Assembly (NCBI GenBank): GCA_000697355.1
Contig: JNEN01000833.1
Span: 310,001 to 374,000, forward strand
DNA: 64,000 nt
Origin: Syncephalastrum monosporum B8922
Lineage: Eukaryota; Mucoromycota; Mucoromycetes; Mucorales; Syncephalastraceae
Reading direction: 5' to 3'
The notes under the pieces were generated by a model. It was not told where the DNA came from and did not search any database. It was given only the letters and a program-made list of their open reading frames with translations. Shown here in pieces: positions 54,033 to 64,000 of this stretch. A program made the position numbers and the translations under genes. The number at the start of each line of letters is the position of its first letter. Within the stretch, counting starts at the first letter, position 1.

Positions 54033-55912
54033 ATGAATACCCCACAAACGCAAAATGATTCACCACCACAACCACAACAACCACCACAATCAGCAACAGC
54101 AACAGCCATAGTAGCAGCACAAGATTCAGAAACAGTAGCAGCAGCTAAACCAGAAAGAAAAGGTACATCCCATGCCAATCAAGACGATGGACGACTTATG
54201 TAGCCAATCTACGATCCAGGCGCCGTTGTTAGCGATGAACTCTACGCACTCATTGGAGGTGCTCCTCCTGTCACCTTTGTAAAACCGACCTTTACGACCA
54301 AACACAACAAGAAGACCAAGCCAGAGAGCTGGTAGGCATTAACCCTACGATTGACGATATCCGTTGCACCGATTCGCTTATACGTGAGACCAGGGTATAT
54401 GACTCTTTTGCCAATCCAGCCCGAAACGACGATTTACGCTTGCAGCATTGGGTACGAGCCGACGCCAGAGGTAACTATCTACTTGTGCTTGCTATGCCTT
54501 TTTTTGCCTTCGAAATATCAATTTATGGTATCTATCAGATAAGGAATACCATTTTGCAAAGTTTAATCGTTTGATCGATGTTCCGGAGTACACAGACGAC
54601 GAATACAAGCGACACTTGACAGGTACAGTCATCCAACCTTGCTGCTCTTGTACTCAGGCATGTAGCAGACTCAGATTGGAGCAAGGAAGAGACGGACTAC
54701 TTGTTTGACCTGTGCCGACGGTTCGATCTGCGATTTCCTGTCATCGAAGATCGTTACACGTTCAAGACCCGTACGATGGAGGTCAGTTCCGCCACCTCGT
54801 GTTTTTTCATGTACTCATGCAGGAAAATACAGGACCTCAAGGACCGGTACTATGCTGTGCAGCGTAAACTCATGAAAGCCCGACCGCATAACCCGGGTGA
54901 ATACCCGCATGAGCGACAGGCCTTGATACAGCAATATGCATTCGACAAGCACCGCGAAACAGAGCGCAAAGACGCCCTCAAGCGGATGTTTGACCGCTCT
55001 GCAGCAGACATCGAGCAAGAACGCGTCCTCTTCATCGAGTCCCGCCGCATCGAGCAGAATGAACCTCGACTATCGCGTGATCGCGACATGTTACTCAATA
55101 CGCTGCAACTGGAGCAGGCGCAACAAGCCCCGCTGACACCGCTGACTCCCACCATGGCGACGGGCTCAGGTCAAGGTGCAAGCGTTGCCTCACCTGTCAG
55201 CCCCGTCTCGTCGCTGGCAACTCCGGGCGGCATTGGGATAGCGGGTGGCACTGCATCGGCTGATATCAAGAAGAAGAAGCGCATCGGAGAAGACTCGGCT
55301 GGAGGCGCAAACAAGAAGGGTCGGCGGGTGTCGAATGCTTCCTCGGCCGGGTTCCTGGATGGTAGGACAAGACTCTTGTCATGATGAAGCGCGCACACCG
55401 AAAAAAAAAAAGCATGCGCATGGCAAATGGACCTGAGACTCAACGATTCATCTTCCTTGCCCGTAGATATTTTGCCCGAGAAGAAGGAGAAAATGACCCA
55501 GGGCGCCATTTGTCGGTCGCATAAGCTGCCGCTGATCAGCAACAAGGCGCTGCAGCAAAAGGTCGTCAAGGTCATGGCTGAACTGGGTATCCGTAAGTCT
55601 GAACTGGATTGCATTGATGTCATGGCAACAAGGTTATTCATTAAAAATATGCAGCCGTCCGTCCCGATATGCCTACCGCCCAAGTCGTGGCAAAGTACGA
55701 TCAGTTGACACAGTCCATTGTCTATTTATTGGATCTCAAAAAGTCGGTCGACAAGCTCGAGGCAGAGCATCGTACTAAGGTACAGCGCACCCCCTTTGCT
55801 CGCGACGTAATGAGTATTATTTCACCTAGTGAGCAAAAACCGACTCATCACCTTGTTCTTCGTGTAGGGATCTGCCGGTCCGCGCGATAAACGTCGCAAC
55901 AAACAAGGTTAG
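54033..55912 (+). CDS. SWC4: SWC4/DMAP1, SWR1 and NuA4 complex subunit
   Basis: Exons from the second on: 54204-54331, 54394-54470, 54539-54622, 54669-54781, 54833-55361, 55467-55592, 55655-55779, 55868-55912; 409 codons in consistent phase. SWC4/DMAP1 is shared by the H2A.Z-depositing SWR1 remodeller and the NuA4 acetyltransferase. It shows ELYALIGGAPPV, FANPARNDDLRLQHW, KEYHFAKFNRLIDVPEYTDD, the SANT-like DSDWSKEETDYLFDLCRRFD and LRFPVIEDRYTFK, EDLKDRYYAVQRKLMKARP, and the DMAP1 C-terminal helix YDQLTQSIVYLLDLKKSVDK. The 5' end is unsettled: an ATG at 54033 opens a Gln/Pro/Ala frame (exon possibly to about 54130) that is the correct frame but meets TAG at 54201-54203, just before the second exon. 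A GTAGCA donor in phase 0 with that TAG as acceptor removes it. The commoner-looking GTACAT donor at 54163 does not keep phase. Confidence 0.9.
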
Positions 55913-56055
55913 CATCCTCGCCGTGTAACCCATTCGACTTTTTTTTTTCTTTCTGAACATACCAAAACCGGGAAGACAAATAAACACAAAAACAGGCACA
56001 CCTCTTTTCACTCTCTCTTGCATATACTTTTCCACGCATTTTATTTCTTTCTACT

Positions 56056-57377
56056 ATGCTAGAGGAAGACCAACGTCGTCGGCCTCCTCGGGCCGTTAAT
56101 ATAATACGTCCGTCGTCGCCTCTATTTCAAGTGTTCCGCAACCGGCCTCTCTACCCTCCGAGTGCTTCCAGACCGTCCTCACCCGCCAACAGCTCTTTGG
56201 CTGCCTCGCTAATCTCGTCTTCATCGACTTCGTCAGATTCGACTCTCAAGACGGAATGGGTGAGCCGTCAGCAGCCGTCATTGCCAGACTGGGCTATGCT
56301 CGCTAAGAATGTCGGCCGCACGCCAGCATCGTGTTACACCCCGCCGCATACGCCTGGTCCCATGAGTCCACTCTCTCCGTCCTCAGTCGTGCTGACCGCA
56401 GACTCAGATTCCGAAGACGAAGACGAAGACGAAGAAGCGTACGAGGACGACTACGGTAATGTGGGCTTAAACCTCAGCGACTCCGAACAAGACGAAGACG
56501 AAGACCAAAGCCAGAGCGAAAGCGACAGCGATTATGAACAGCCTCAGGTGGTTGCCCGTATGAAGGAAGGCGCCACATTAATTACCAACAAGGGTCAAAT
56601 CGTGTTTGGAAAACAACAGTATCATCAACAACAACAACCAAACACACGGTTATCACGCCAGGTACGTAACTTTACTTTACTTTACTATACCATACTATAC
56701 CATACTATACTATACTGTACATTTTGTACACTTTAAAGTAGTATGGTATAGGACCATGGAGACTCATGGCGCTCGTGCCTGCATATCGTTACTCATACAT
56801 GCATGCATTTCTTTATCCCTTTCTCTTAATTATTATGACTTGCACTGGCGCCCGCATTCAACCAGATTGCCGACCTTGAAATCGAAAACGCCTCCTTATC
56901 CGCCGTCAATGCCTCCCTCGAAGCCCAAACACAGGCACAAAATGCCCGCATTGCAGAGCTTGAGAATCGTCTGAAAGAAAAGCAGAAGAAACATACGCCG
57001 CCTGTAATACAACCCATTGACGTAAGTGTATGGATGAGGGGGATTTAAGAAAGTCGGCTTTCCAGGGGAAGCGCTGTAAACTCATCATGCTATTCTACTC
57101 TTGCTAGGATGCACTGACGGAAGAAGACGAAAAAGCTTTTGAACGTGTCAAGTCCATGCTGCAGCATTTGATTGAGCAAGCACAAAACGCCATCAAGGCC
57201 CAGACAGCTGCACCTTCCGCACGCCTTGTTCTCCGCCGCTCTTGGCCTACATCGACCGTTACGCCCAAAAACAGCCATCTGCTGCGCCTAGCTGGTCAAC
57301 AGCAACAGCAACAGCAGCAGCAGCACACTCGCACCCGGTCCTATTCCATGGAGCGTACCAGCTCCTGGCCTCAGTAA
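56056..57377 (+). CDS. Unknown coiled-coil protein
   Basis: Three exons: 56056-56661, 56866-57021, 57108-57377; 343 residues. Not recognised. The N-terminal 100 residues are basic and Ser/Pro-rich with possible phosphorylation sites (TPPHTPGPMSPLSPSS). Next comes a very acidic block (DSEDEDEDEEAYEDD, SEQDEDEDQ), a segment GATLITNKGQIVFGK, then a coiled coil starting in the second exon (IADLEIENASLSAVNASLEA, then ARIAELENRLKEKQKK) and continuing DEKAFERVKSMLQHLIEQAQ. It ends with a nine-residue Gln run and RSYSMERTSSWPQ. The charge pattern suggests a nuclear or cytoskeletal scaffold, but there is no firm evidence. The first intron contains an irregular ACTATACC-type repeat at about 56680-56745. 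Confidence 0.7.
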
Positions 57378-57755
57378 GAAAACTGTAAAAAAGTTGTATG
57401 AAAATATGCCCCTCCTTTTATCTTTGTTGTTTTGTAACTACTCGTATATATATTACCCGACTTTTTCCCCACCTTCAACCCCCATTGTAACTACTCCATG
57501 AGCGTAAATATGATAATAAACCATGTTCAGTTGTTGTTATGTGCAAAGACACAACCCAATTATATTTGCAGAGACGGGGAGGCGAAATGAGAAAAAGAAA
57601 AGAAAGAAAGGGTGTGAGGTATGAAAGACAAAACAAAACCAGCTCTCTCAATAATGCGACAAGAGAAAACGGGGGAAAGAGCTGGACCAAGGATAATGAA
57701 CAAAAAAATGCGGTTGGAGGGAATGGAGGAGGGATAAGGGTGTGGATGCTTGTGT
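57378..57755. other. Convergent intergenic region
   Basis: It holds the 3' sides of the coiled-coil gene and of the glucose-6-phosphate dehydrogenase gene. No coding sequence is supported. Confidence 0.5.
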
Positions 57756-59581
57756 TTAGAGCTTGTTGTTGGCACCCGAGACGCTCTGGACGGGCCAGGC
57801 ATAGTTGGCGTTCGAGCGGTCATAGCCATACTTGGTCACAAAGGCATCCAGCGAGGCCGGGCCACGCGAGCCATACGCGTATGACTCCAGGGGAAGCTCG
57901 GGGTCCTGGTCGATCTTGTGCAGGATGGGCGTAAAGATCTTCCAAGCCGCTTCGAGTTCGTCGTCACGGACAAAGTTGGAGTGGTCGTTGCGGAGCACGT
58001 CGAGAATGAGAGACTCGTAGGCATCGGGGATGGCCATCTCGGTGTAGCGGCTGTTGTAGGTCAGATCGAGGTCGGACTGGATCGTCTGGTAGGACAGACC
58101 CGGCTGCTTGTTGTTGAACTTGATGTAGACTGCCTCGTTGGGCTGGATGCGCATGACAAGCTCATTGCGGGGCGTGCCCTTGTAAAGGTTGCCGGCGACG
58201 TTGCGGAATTGGATACGCACCTCCACCTTGGCCTCGTTCAAGGCCTTGCCTGCCTTGAGCACGAACGGCACACCTTCCCATCGCTCGTTCTGGATCCACA
58301 GTGTGAGGGCAGCAAAGGTAGGCGTGCGGCTCTGCTTGTTCTTGAGGGTCTCATCCTCAAGGTAACCAGGCTTGCCATTGGCAGCCACGTACTGGCCCAG
58401 CAGCGCGTCGTTGGCCACAATGGGGGGAATACACTGCAGCACCTTGACCTTCTCGTCGCGGATCGCCTCTGAATCGGTCGAGATCGGGCGTTCCATAGCA
58501 ATCAGGGACAGTACCTGCAACAGATCTAGACACGCGATGAGTCAGGATATCATCGATTTCCCTCTCCACCCGAGAAATTGAAGAAAATCCACTTACGGTT
58601 TTGCATCACGTCACGGATAATGCCGAAATCATCGAAATAGCCGCCACGGCCCTCGGTACCAAAAGGCTCCTTGAACGTGATCTGGACATTGTCAATGTAC
58701 TTGCGGTCCCAGCACTGACTGAAGAAGATGTTGGCGAAACGCAGGGTCATCAGATTCTTGACCATCTCCTTGCCGAGATAATGGTCGATGCGATAGATCT
58801 AACAATCATAAAATTTTTTCGTTGATGAATATCACGATATCGCGTAACTCGGAGTTGCGTCTTCGGCTCATTTCGGTTTGATTTTCATGACATGTACCTC
58901 TTCCTCGCTGAACAGCGCACCGAGTTCGCGGGCGAGCACGTTTGAGCTCTCGGTGTCCATGCCAAAAGGCTTCTCGACGATGAGGCGGTTGACACCCTCC
59001 TTGGCGTACGCGTTCTTCTTGAGACCCTTCGCGACAGGAATGAAAACGGAAGGGGGCAGGGCCATGTAAAACACGCGGTTCTTCTTTCCCGCCGTGCCGC
59101 CCCGTTGCTGCTCACTTTGGGCAATCACCTGATCAAGGCTTTGCCACGACTCGTCCTGGTCATACTGGCCCGAGTGGTAGGACGTGAGCTGCTTGAAGCC
59201 CTCAAGCTCCTTCGCATCGGCCTTGATATACTGCGTAACTCGGCTGAGGTAATCGTCATGCGTCATCTTGGTGCGTGCGTAACCCAAAATGTGCGTGTTG
59301 GCAGGCAGGAAGCCATTGCGGTAGAGCTTGAAGAGAGCAGGGTAGGTCTTCTTCTTGGCGAGGTCACCCGAGGCACCGAGAACTACACAGAGGGCGAAGA
59401 GAGAGAGGATGATTAGTAAGTTGCTTCCATTGACAGTTGCCTCTTTTAGAGAGGCAAAGAAAATGAAAAAGAAACAACGAGATACGCGTCATGGATGAGG
59501 CGTGTCCTTACCGACGATGGTAGCAAAGCCCTGGAGCTGCTCGTCAACTTGTCTTTGAATTTCCTCAGTAGGCGTCGGCAT
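57756..59581 (-). CDS. ZWF1: Glucose-6-phosphate 1-dehydrogenase
   Basis: Four exons on the - strand: 59512-59581, 58898-59382, 58597-58798, 57756-58525; 508 residues, the normal size. It catalyses the first, NADP-dependent step of the oxidative pentose phosphate pathway in the cytosol. The coenzyme loop [18 protein letters not shown] is built across the first intron. Also present are the MALPPSVF region, [15 protein letters not shown], the substrate-binding [52 protein letters not shown] and the structural-NADP region with [20 protein letters not shown]. All key residues, including the catalytic His of DHYLGKE, are intact. The start lies after a 22-residue hydrophilic N-terminus typical of fungal enzymes. 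Confidence 0.97.
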
Positions 59582-60610
59582 TATATTATGTGGATTGGAG
59601 ATGAAGCGAGTGTGAAAGAAAAAGAGGGAAAAAAGTCTAAAGAACTGGGAAGAAAGGAAAAAAAAAAAGGTTTCGTGGACTGCTTACAAACGCAGATTGA
59701 CGCACCCCCAAAAAAATAAAAGATCCGCCCTGCTCGCTTTCGGGTCAATATTTTTTATGACTCTCTGGTCAAAAAGGGGAGTGGACGCGCGTTGCGTGGT
59801 CCTTCCTTATCCGCGGAACAACCCAATGACGTGGGCTGTAACCCGTCGTTTAGTGCTTCTTTTTTCTTCGCTTCACACCTCTGGTTATCGGATAATTTTT
59901 TGGGAAGGGGTCCCCTGTGCCACAACGACTTATCTCTTTTATTTTATTTTTTCTGACATGAACCACTCGGAGGAAATGGTGAGCCGTAGACCGATCAATA
60001 CATGTCCGACCGGGCTTTTTTAAGTTTTCTATTCCACGCGGTCATGACCCTGAAGTACGGCAGTCGTCTTGACCACTCAGAGTCGTCTTGGTAACCACCC
60101 TCCCGACGATTACGTAAAGTTTGGTGTGCTTGGCGCCTATAGGCCATTCACACAGTTTACTTTGCTCTCTGCAAAACAAATATCCAAACGGACTTTGTTT
60201 GTGTTTTAGCGTATCTGTTGACCACATAAATGCCCAGCAAGGGGGTCGACGGACAGGAGAACATGGTGCAAACGACCGTTTCTTTCGTTTTTTCACACAC
60301 ATGGCGTTCGATGTGAAAATTAGTTTTGGTTTGGTCAATTCATGCTGACATGTGCTTTATCTTGCCCCATAAACCGGCTGACAATTCCAGAATGCATGCA
60401 CGCCCTCGAAGCGCAACCCGCCCGCGTTTGTCAAGCACACCAGAGATGGAGCTATCTGGATGAACGTTTTAATGTATGGTGCTAAATGCGGCTTCGGGTT
60501 TTTCTTCTAGCGCAAAAAGATGCAGCGCTGATCCTTTTTGCTTTTTGGTATGGTATACAGAAGTCAGATGGCGGGTAAAAGAAAAGGGAAATAGAGGGAC
60601 GTGAGATGCT
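59582..60610. promoter_or_regulatory. ZWF1 promoter region and downstream side of the TLDc gene
   Basis: About 1 kb. The first 120 bases upstream of ZWF1 are purine-rich on +, which is a pyrimidine leader on the coding strand. I saw no gene in the rest; the open frames there have no family or splice support. Confidence 0.45.
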
Positions 60611-62302
60611 CTAGATGCGGAAGCCCCATATTTCAAGTTGCATGCAGGCGAAATCAGGTGCTTGGGCCAAACTGTCGTTGTCAAAGGTAGGGCATTGCTC
60701 GCTGTAACCTCGGTCGAGGTCCGAGTCTATCCATAGCCCGAATTTGCCATTCCTAAATATTCCATCGCGGTTCATCAGTTATCCATTTGTCGGGCCAGGC
60801 AGCAGAAAATGACGCCACTCCGACCACACGCTCTCTTTTTTGCCCAACCCCCAACCCAACTTACCCGCCACCGAGAGCAATGAAGTCTGGTTCGGTCAAG
60901 ATCATGTACTCGTTTTTACCCGTCCATGGGTATACATGGCATGCGTCCCTATTCCGTTGTTTCCACAGGAAGCTGGGAGAACAAAAAGGGAAAGAAAAAA
61001 AAATGATTAATGATGCTCATGAGTCCCACGCTACCGGGAAAACTCAGGTTTCTTTGATTACCATTCGCCGGTCCCATAATAAGATGTGCTTGGTTTTAAG
61101 CTTTCATTCAGAAAAGCACCAAATACCTTTTGTATAAAAACGGCAAATACGTCAACTGTGAGCAGGAGGCCGTGGTACAGATTCGTGATCTATCTTACGT
61201 GATCATCTCCATCCTTGATGGCGAGGAGACACGGCCCTTTGTAGGTACGTAATCGGCGGTAAAGAGTAGAGAGACTGACGCCGTGTTGATCGAGACTGTA
61301 AAGCAGAGACCACTGCTGCGCAACGCGATGGCGGCGTGGGAGTGATGCTCGAAGCTAGAACACCAAAGCGTCGTACATGAGTAACCTTGGACGAGTTATC
61401 TTATCTACGGTAACTTACTTTTGTGGCAATATTCTCAGTGAGAACGGGCTCCGTATCGAAGCGTCTGTCGATGAGTTGCGGACCAGGCATGTCGTTCAAG
61501 TAAGCAAGACAAGGTGGTTCCTTCTTTTGAGCGCGATCTGAGGCCGATATGAGGGTATTGATAGCGTCAGGATATAATTGAGGAGCTGCCGTTGTTGTCG
61601 TTTTTACTAGTGATGATAGCACGGTGATGCTGTCTGCAGAAGAGTTGCCGTTGGAAATGCTGGAAGAGAGCGAAGTACTCAGCGCAAGCGGAGAGGAAGG
61701 AAACGTAGTAAGGCTATCGTCACTGCTTTCGCTTAGAGATGACAAATGGCTTGAGCTGGAATGATCCCTTTTGGGAGCAGATTGCGTGTTGCGATGCGAT
61801 GAGGAAACCACTGTGTCTGTGGAAAGCAACGTGGTCGAAAACGCCTTGTGCTGAAACGGGTAATAATTATTGTAACTGTAATGACGTGAACGAAAGGATT
61901 CCTCAGCAGGCCGTCCTATCCCGTATGATGGTAGAAGTATTAGATAATCCGTTCAACGTGCACAGATGCAGACACGAACCCAAGATTTTGTTGATGAAGT
62001 AAGACCAGCGAAGCTGCGTCTTGCTGGGGGCCATGGCAGTGTATAAAAATTAAAGGCTGTGGGGGTTGCAGCGGAAGGCGTGTAGTGCGAGTACTCCAGC
62101 CTTGATCTTTTATAGAAACCAAGCGGATGGGCACTATGCATGATTCAGTAATCTTTTCCAGAAGGGTGCATGCATCGTGGCCGCATTCGAAGTCAAGGTC
62201 ATGCTTTTTGACAGAATCTTCTGCCTTCTCCCTTGGGGAGGATGAAATCAATCTTGCACTTGAGCATATCAAACGAAGGTTAGACTTATCTGCTTTAGCC
62301 AT
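60611..62302 (-). CDS. TLDc-domain protein, OXR1-like
   Basis: Seven exons on the - strand; six are firmly placed: 61419-61850, 61199-61354, 61062-61126, 60865-60972, 60611-60752, plus a first exon 61964-62302 whose lower end could also be 61958. About 413 residues. TLDc proteins of the OXR1 family protect against oxidative stress and bind and disassemble the V-ATPase. The domain starts at DRRFDTEPVLTENIATKL and continues RRHRVAQQWSLLYSLDQHGV, LSTLYRRLRTYKGPCLLAIK, VFGAFLNESLKPSTSYYGTG, ECFLWKQRNRDA, NEYMILTEPDFIALGGG, GLWIDSDLDRGYSEQCPTFD and ends MQLEIWGFRI. All phases match. Because exons are short and in different frames, the gene is easily missed. Preceding it are a Ser/Thr-rich linker and an N-terminal segment of about 113 residues (ECGHDACTLLEKITESCIVP) that I cannot assign; its inclusion is less sure. 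Confidence 0.85.
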
Positions 62303-63248
62303 ATTTCATGCATAACGTGGGAAAAACATAATCGCTGATCACCTTGTCTGTTTGTCTTCCCTTCCTTGGAGATGTAGCGGCGATGGCGATAGGAGGAGTG
62401 GGGTTATGGTAACATAGCATTATTCTCTTCATGCCGGTAAAACGCAAATGAAGAAAAAGACAAGGTTTCTCGACTTTCCAAACATGTCGCTCGGTACCGG
62501 TTTAGGGCCTTTTTTTCCCGGTGCTTTGATGCACGCAGGAGATCCGCTCGTAAGGGTGCTATCATCACGTAACAGCGCCTGCAAAGTGATTATGTCTGAG
62601 CGCATGTCCTGCACCACATGAGCGTCCTTTTTCTATCCTTGTGGACCAGAGTTTATCTTTGTGTCCATATGTATCCAGCTGGCCTGTGCCTTGTGCTTGC
62701 TGACCAGAGAAATCGCATGAGATACAGCATTTTAAATTATGACGACGGTGAAGAAATTTTGTGTTGCGAGCAGCATGATTTTTTTTGCTTCTATTTTACG
62801 ATATGGTTGTTTGTGCAATATGCGATTTCAATGCACACGTTGCGGTTTTCTTTTTTTTATATTATTTTTTGCAGTGACGCCACACGGCAACTCTATGAAT
62901 GCCATTATTTTTGGCGATATGAAAATAGAATGAGGAAGTTTGAATCAGGTGAGGATTTTGAGAGCTGCACGGTGCATCTATGAAATGCTTGACTCACAGC
63001 TCACAGCTCACAGCTCACGGTGGTTCCCATGATACTCGCCAGTGGCTGCTATGCGAGCGAAGGGTAGTAGCAGTACGTGGCTAAAGTTTGGTCTCGGTAA
63101 TTGTGACAAATACACCGTGTATCTTCTGACAGAATAATTACAATTGCCATTGTATGCAAATCGGGTGAGCCGATGATCGGGGTTAATAGCACTATCCTTT
63201 TTGTGGTTTACTGCGCGGCATAACGGGTCTTCTTTTTTCTCTCCTTCC
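62303..63248. promoter_or_regulatory. Divergent promoter region, TLDc gene and ABC1 kinase
   Basis: About 950 bases, A/T-rich in the middle. No convincing gene: the 120-residue + strand frame at 62618 has a T-tract-derived composition. It contains a short tandem repeat listed separately. Confidence 0.4.
62993..63020. repeat. Four tandem CTCACAG units
   Basis: Three perfect copies and one with a single change (CTCACGG) lie head to tail about 230 bases before the ABC1 kinase start. Seen directly; could be a local slippage repeat. Confidence 0.9.
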
Positions 63249-64000
63249 ATGGCAGCATTCCTCCGTGCACGACCTGCTTGCCGCCTGGCTCTGGGACTCA
63301 CTGCTGCAGGTGGCGCCATTTATGCTCTTGACGCGCGTTCCGAAGCTCAGCTGCTGCAACGCACGACTCGCACCTTTTACAATGGCATTGCCCTCGCTGT
63401 CGACTACAAACTCAACTTTCGTCCATCTCCAAAAGAGAGCAGCATGAACCACATTGAAGAGCTCCATGAACGCGTGGCTAACCGGATATTTGACGTCTTT
63501 GAGCGCAACGGCGGTCTCTATATCAAAATGGGTCAAGTCATTGGAACGCAATCGACCGTGTTGCCTGTCGCGTACCAGCGACGCGCGCGACGGCTATTTG
63601 ACTCTGCACCGGCACTTCCGTTTGAGGTGGTGGAGCGTGTGTTTCGCGAAGACTTTGGCGGGCTTCATCCAAGTCAGGTGTTTGCCGAATTCGAAATGAT
63701 GCCAGTCGCGTCGGCATCCATTGCTCAGGTGCACCGTGCACGGCTGCATAATGGAGACGTCGTGGCTGTCAAGATACAAAAGCCCGCCATATTGAAACAG
63801 ATGAACTGGGACCTCCGTGCCTTTCGTATCTTACTCATGGCCTATGAACGTTTGTTTGAACTGCCCCTGTCGTGGTCCTCAGACTATGTTGAAAAACATA
63901 TCCGCATGGAAGCCGACTTTGAAACGGAGGCTCAGAATGCCCAGCTGGCCTGGTCCCATTTTAAGGAAGAACCGTCTCTCAAAGATCGCGTTTACGTCCC
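63249..64000 (+). CDS. ABC1/UbiB atypical kinase (ADCK/Mcp2-like), cut by the window end
   Basis: Open from the ATG at 63249 to the window edge, 250 codons without a stop or needed intron; the C-terminal part is missing. The N-terminus MAAFLRARPACRLALGLTAA is Arg/Ala-rich, fitting a mitochondrial presequence followed by a short membrane segment. The family signature KxGQ is present as NGGLYIKMGQVIGTQSTVLP, then LFDSAPALPFEVVERVFRED, the modified nucleotide loop PVASASIAQVHRARLHNGD and the catalytic Lys in VVAVKIQKP. An acidic helix HIRMEADFETEAQNA, which pairs with that Lys in this family, follows. ABC1 proteins support coenzyme Q and mitochondrial lipid homeostasis. The spacing resembles the Mcp2/ADCK1-5 branch rather than COQ8, a tentative choice from the N-terminal part only. 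Confidence 0.92.
   Translation, partial: MAAFLRARPACRLALGLTAAGGAIYALDARSEAQLLQRTTRTFYNGIALAVDYKLNFRPSPKESSMNHIEELHERVANRIFDVFERNGGLYIKMGQVIGTQSTVLPVAYQRRARRLFDSAPALPFEVVERVFREDFGGLHPSQVFAEFEMMPVASASIAQVHRARLHNGDVVAVKIQKPAILKQMNWDLRAFRILLMAYERLFELPLSWSSDYVEKHIRMEADFETEAQNAQLAWSHFKEEPSLKDRVYV

Noticed and set aside
60787..61137. Open + strand frame of 116 codons
   Set aside because: It is the antisense shadow of TLDc exons at 60865-60972 and 61062-61126, which match the family on the - strand.
62618..62983. 121-codon + strand frame upstream of the ABC1 kinase
   Set aside because: Hydrophobic content comes from T tracts; no homology, start context or continuation.

Overview
This is nuclear DNA of a filamentous fungus. 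The window holds a full set of conserved eukaryotic housekeeping genes, each cut by short introns of roughly 40-120 bases with GT...AG ends and CTAAC-like branch sites, and pyrimidine-rich tracts precede many start codons. The mix of families, together with a repeated fungus-specific gene family, suggests an early-diverging fungus and most likely Mucoromycota/Mucorales. That placement is inference, because no marker here fixes the species. I saw no tRNA, rRNA, CRISPR array or bacterial-type operon.

Layout. 0.8-9.7 kb: CAND1 (cullin exchange factor), an RGS-domain G-protein regulator, a 65-residue secreted peptide and VPS29 (retromer). 9.9-22.1 kb: a large CAMK-type kinase, an unknown His-rich protein, a TBC Rab-GAP, a subtilisin-like protease and a secreted unknown protein. 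22.2-32.1 kb: TRAP1 (mitochondrial Hsp90), VPS27 (ESCRT-0), a Zn2Cys6 transcription factor, and a convergent MFS transporter whose 5' extension carries a nonsense codon. 40.1-64 kb: nucleoside hydrolase, an unknown two-exon protein, a three-repeat Myb factor, TIM23, a DHHC palmitoyltransferase, an F-box protein, SWC4/DMAP1, a coiled-coil unknown, glucose-6-phosphate dehydrogenase, a TLDc-domain protein whose seven exons had to be read across several frames, and the 5' end of an ABC1/UbiB kinase that runs off the window.

32.2-40.0 kb is different. It has no intact housekeeping gene and contains a mosaic of repeated, decayed copies. Three copies (two on +, one on -) of one gene family carry a D...E-x-Q pattern like PD-(D/E)XK nucleases of the Rpn/PDDEXK_2 type. 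On two occasions this gene diverges from a second repeated gene, and the two divergent pairs lie as inverted copies about 3.5 kb apart. One copy has been split by a 100-bp miniature inverted-repeat transposon with CAGT...ACTG ends. This is the best candidate in the window for an undescribed system.

Functional themes: endosomal traffic (VPS29, VPS27, TBC Rab-GAP, DHHC enzyme), mitochondrial maintenance (TRAP1, TIM23, ABC1 kinase, TLDc), ubiquitin-ligase control (CAND1, F-box) and transcription/chromatin (SWC4, Myb, Zn2Cys6). These genes are neighbours only; nothing in the sequence shows that they are co-regulated. Exon coordinates were derived by hand from splice consensus, reading-phase arithmetic and protein family conservation.
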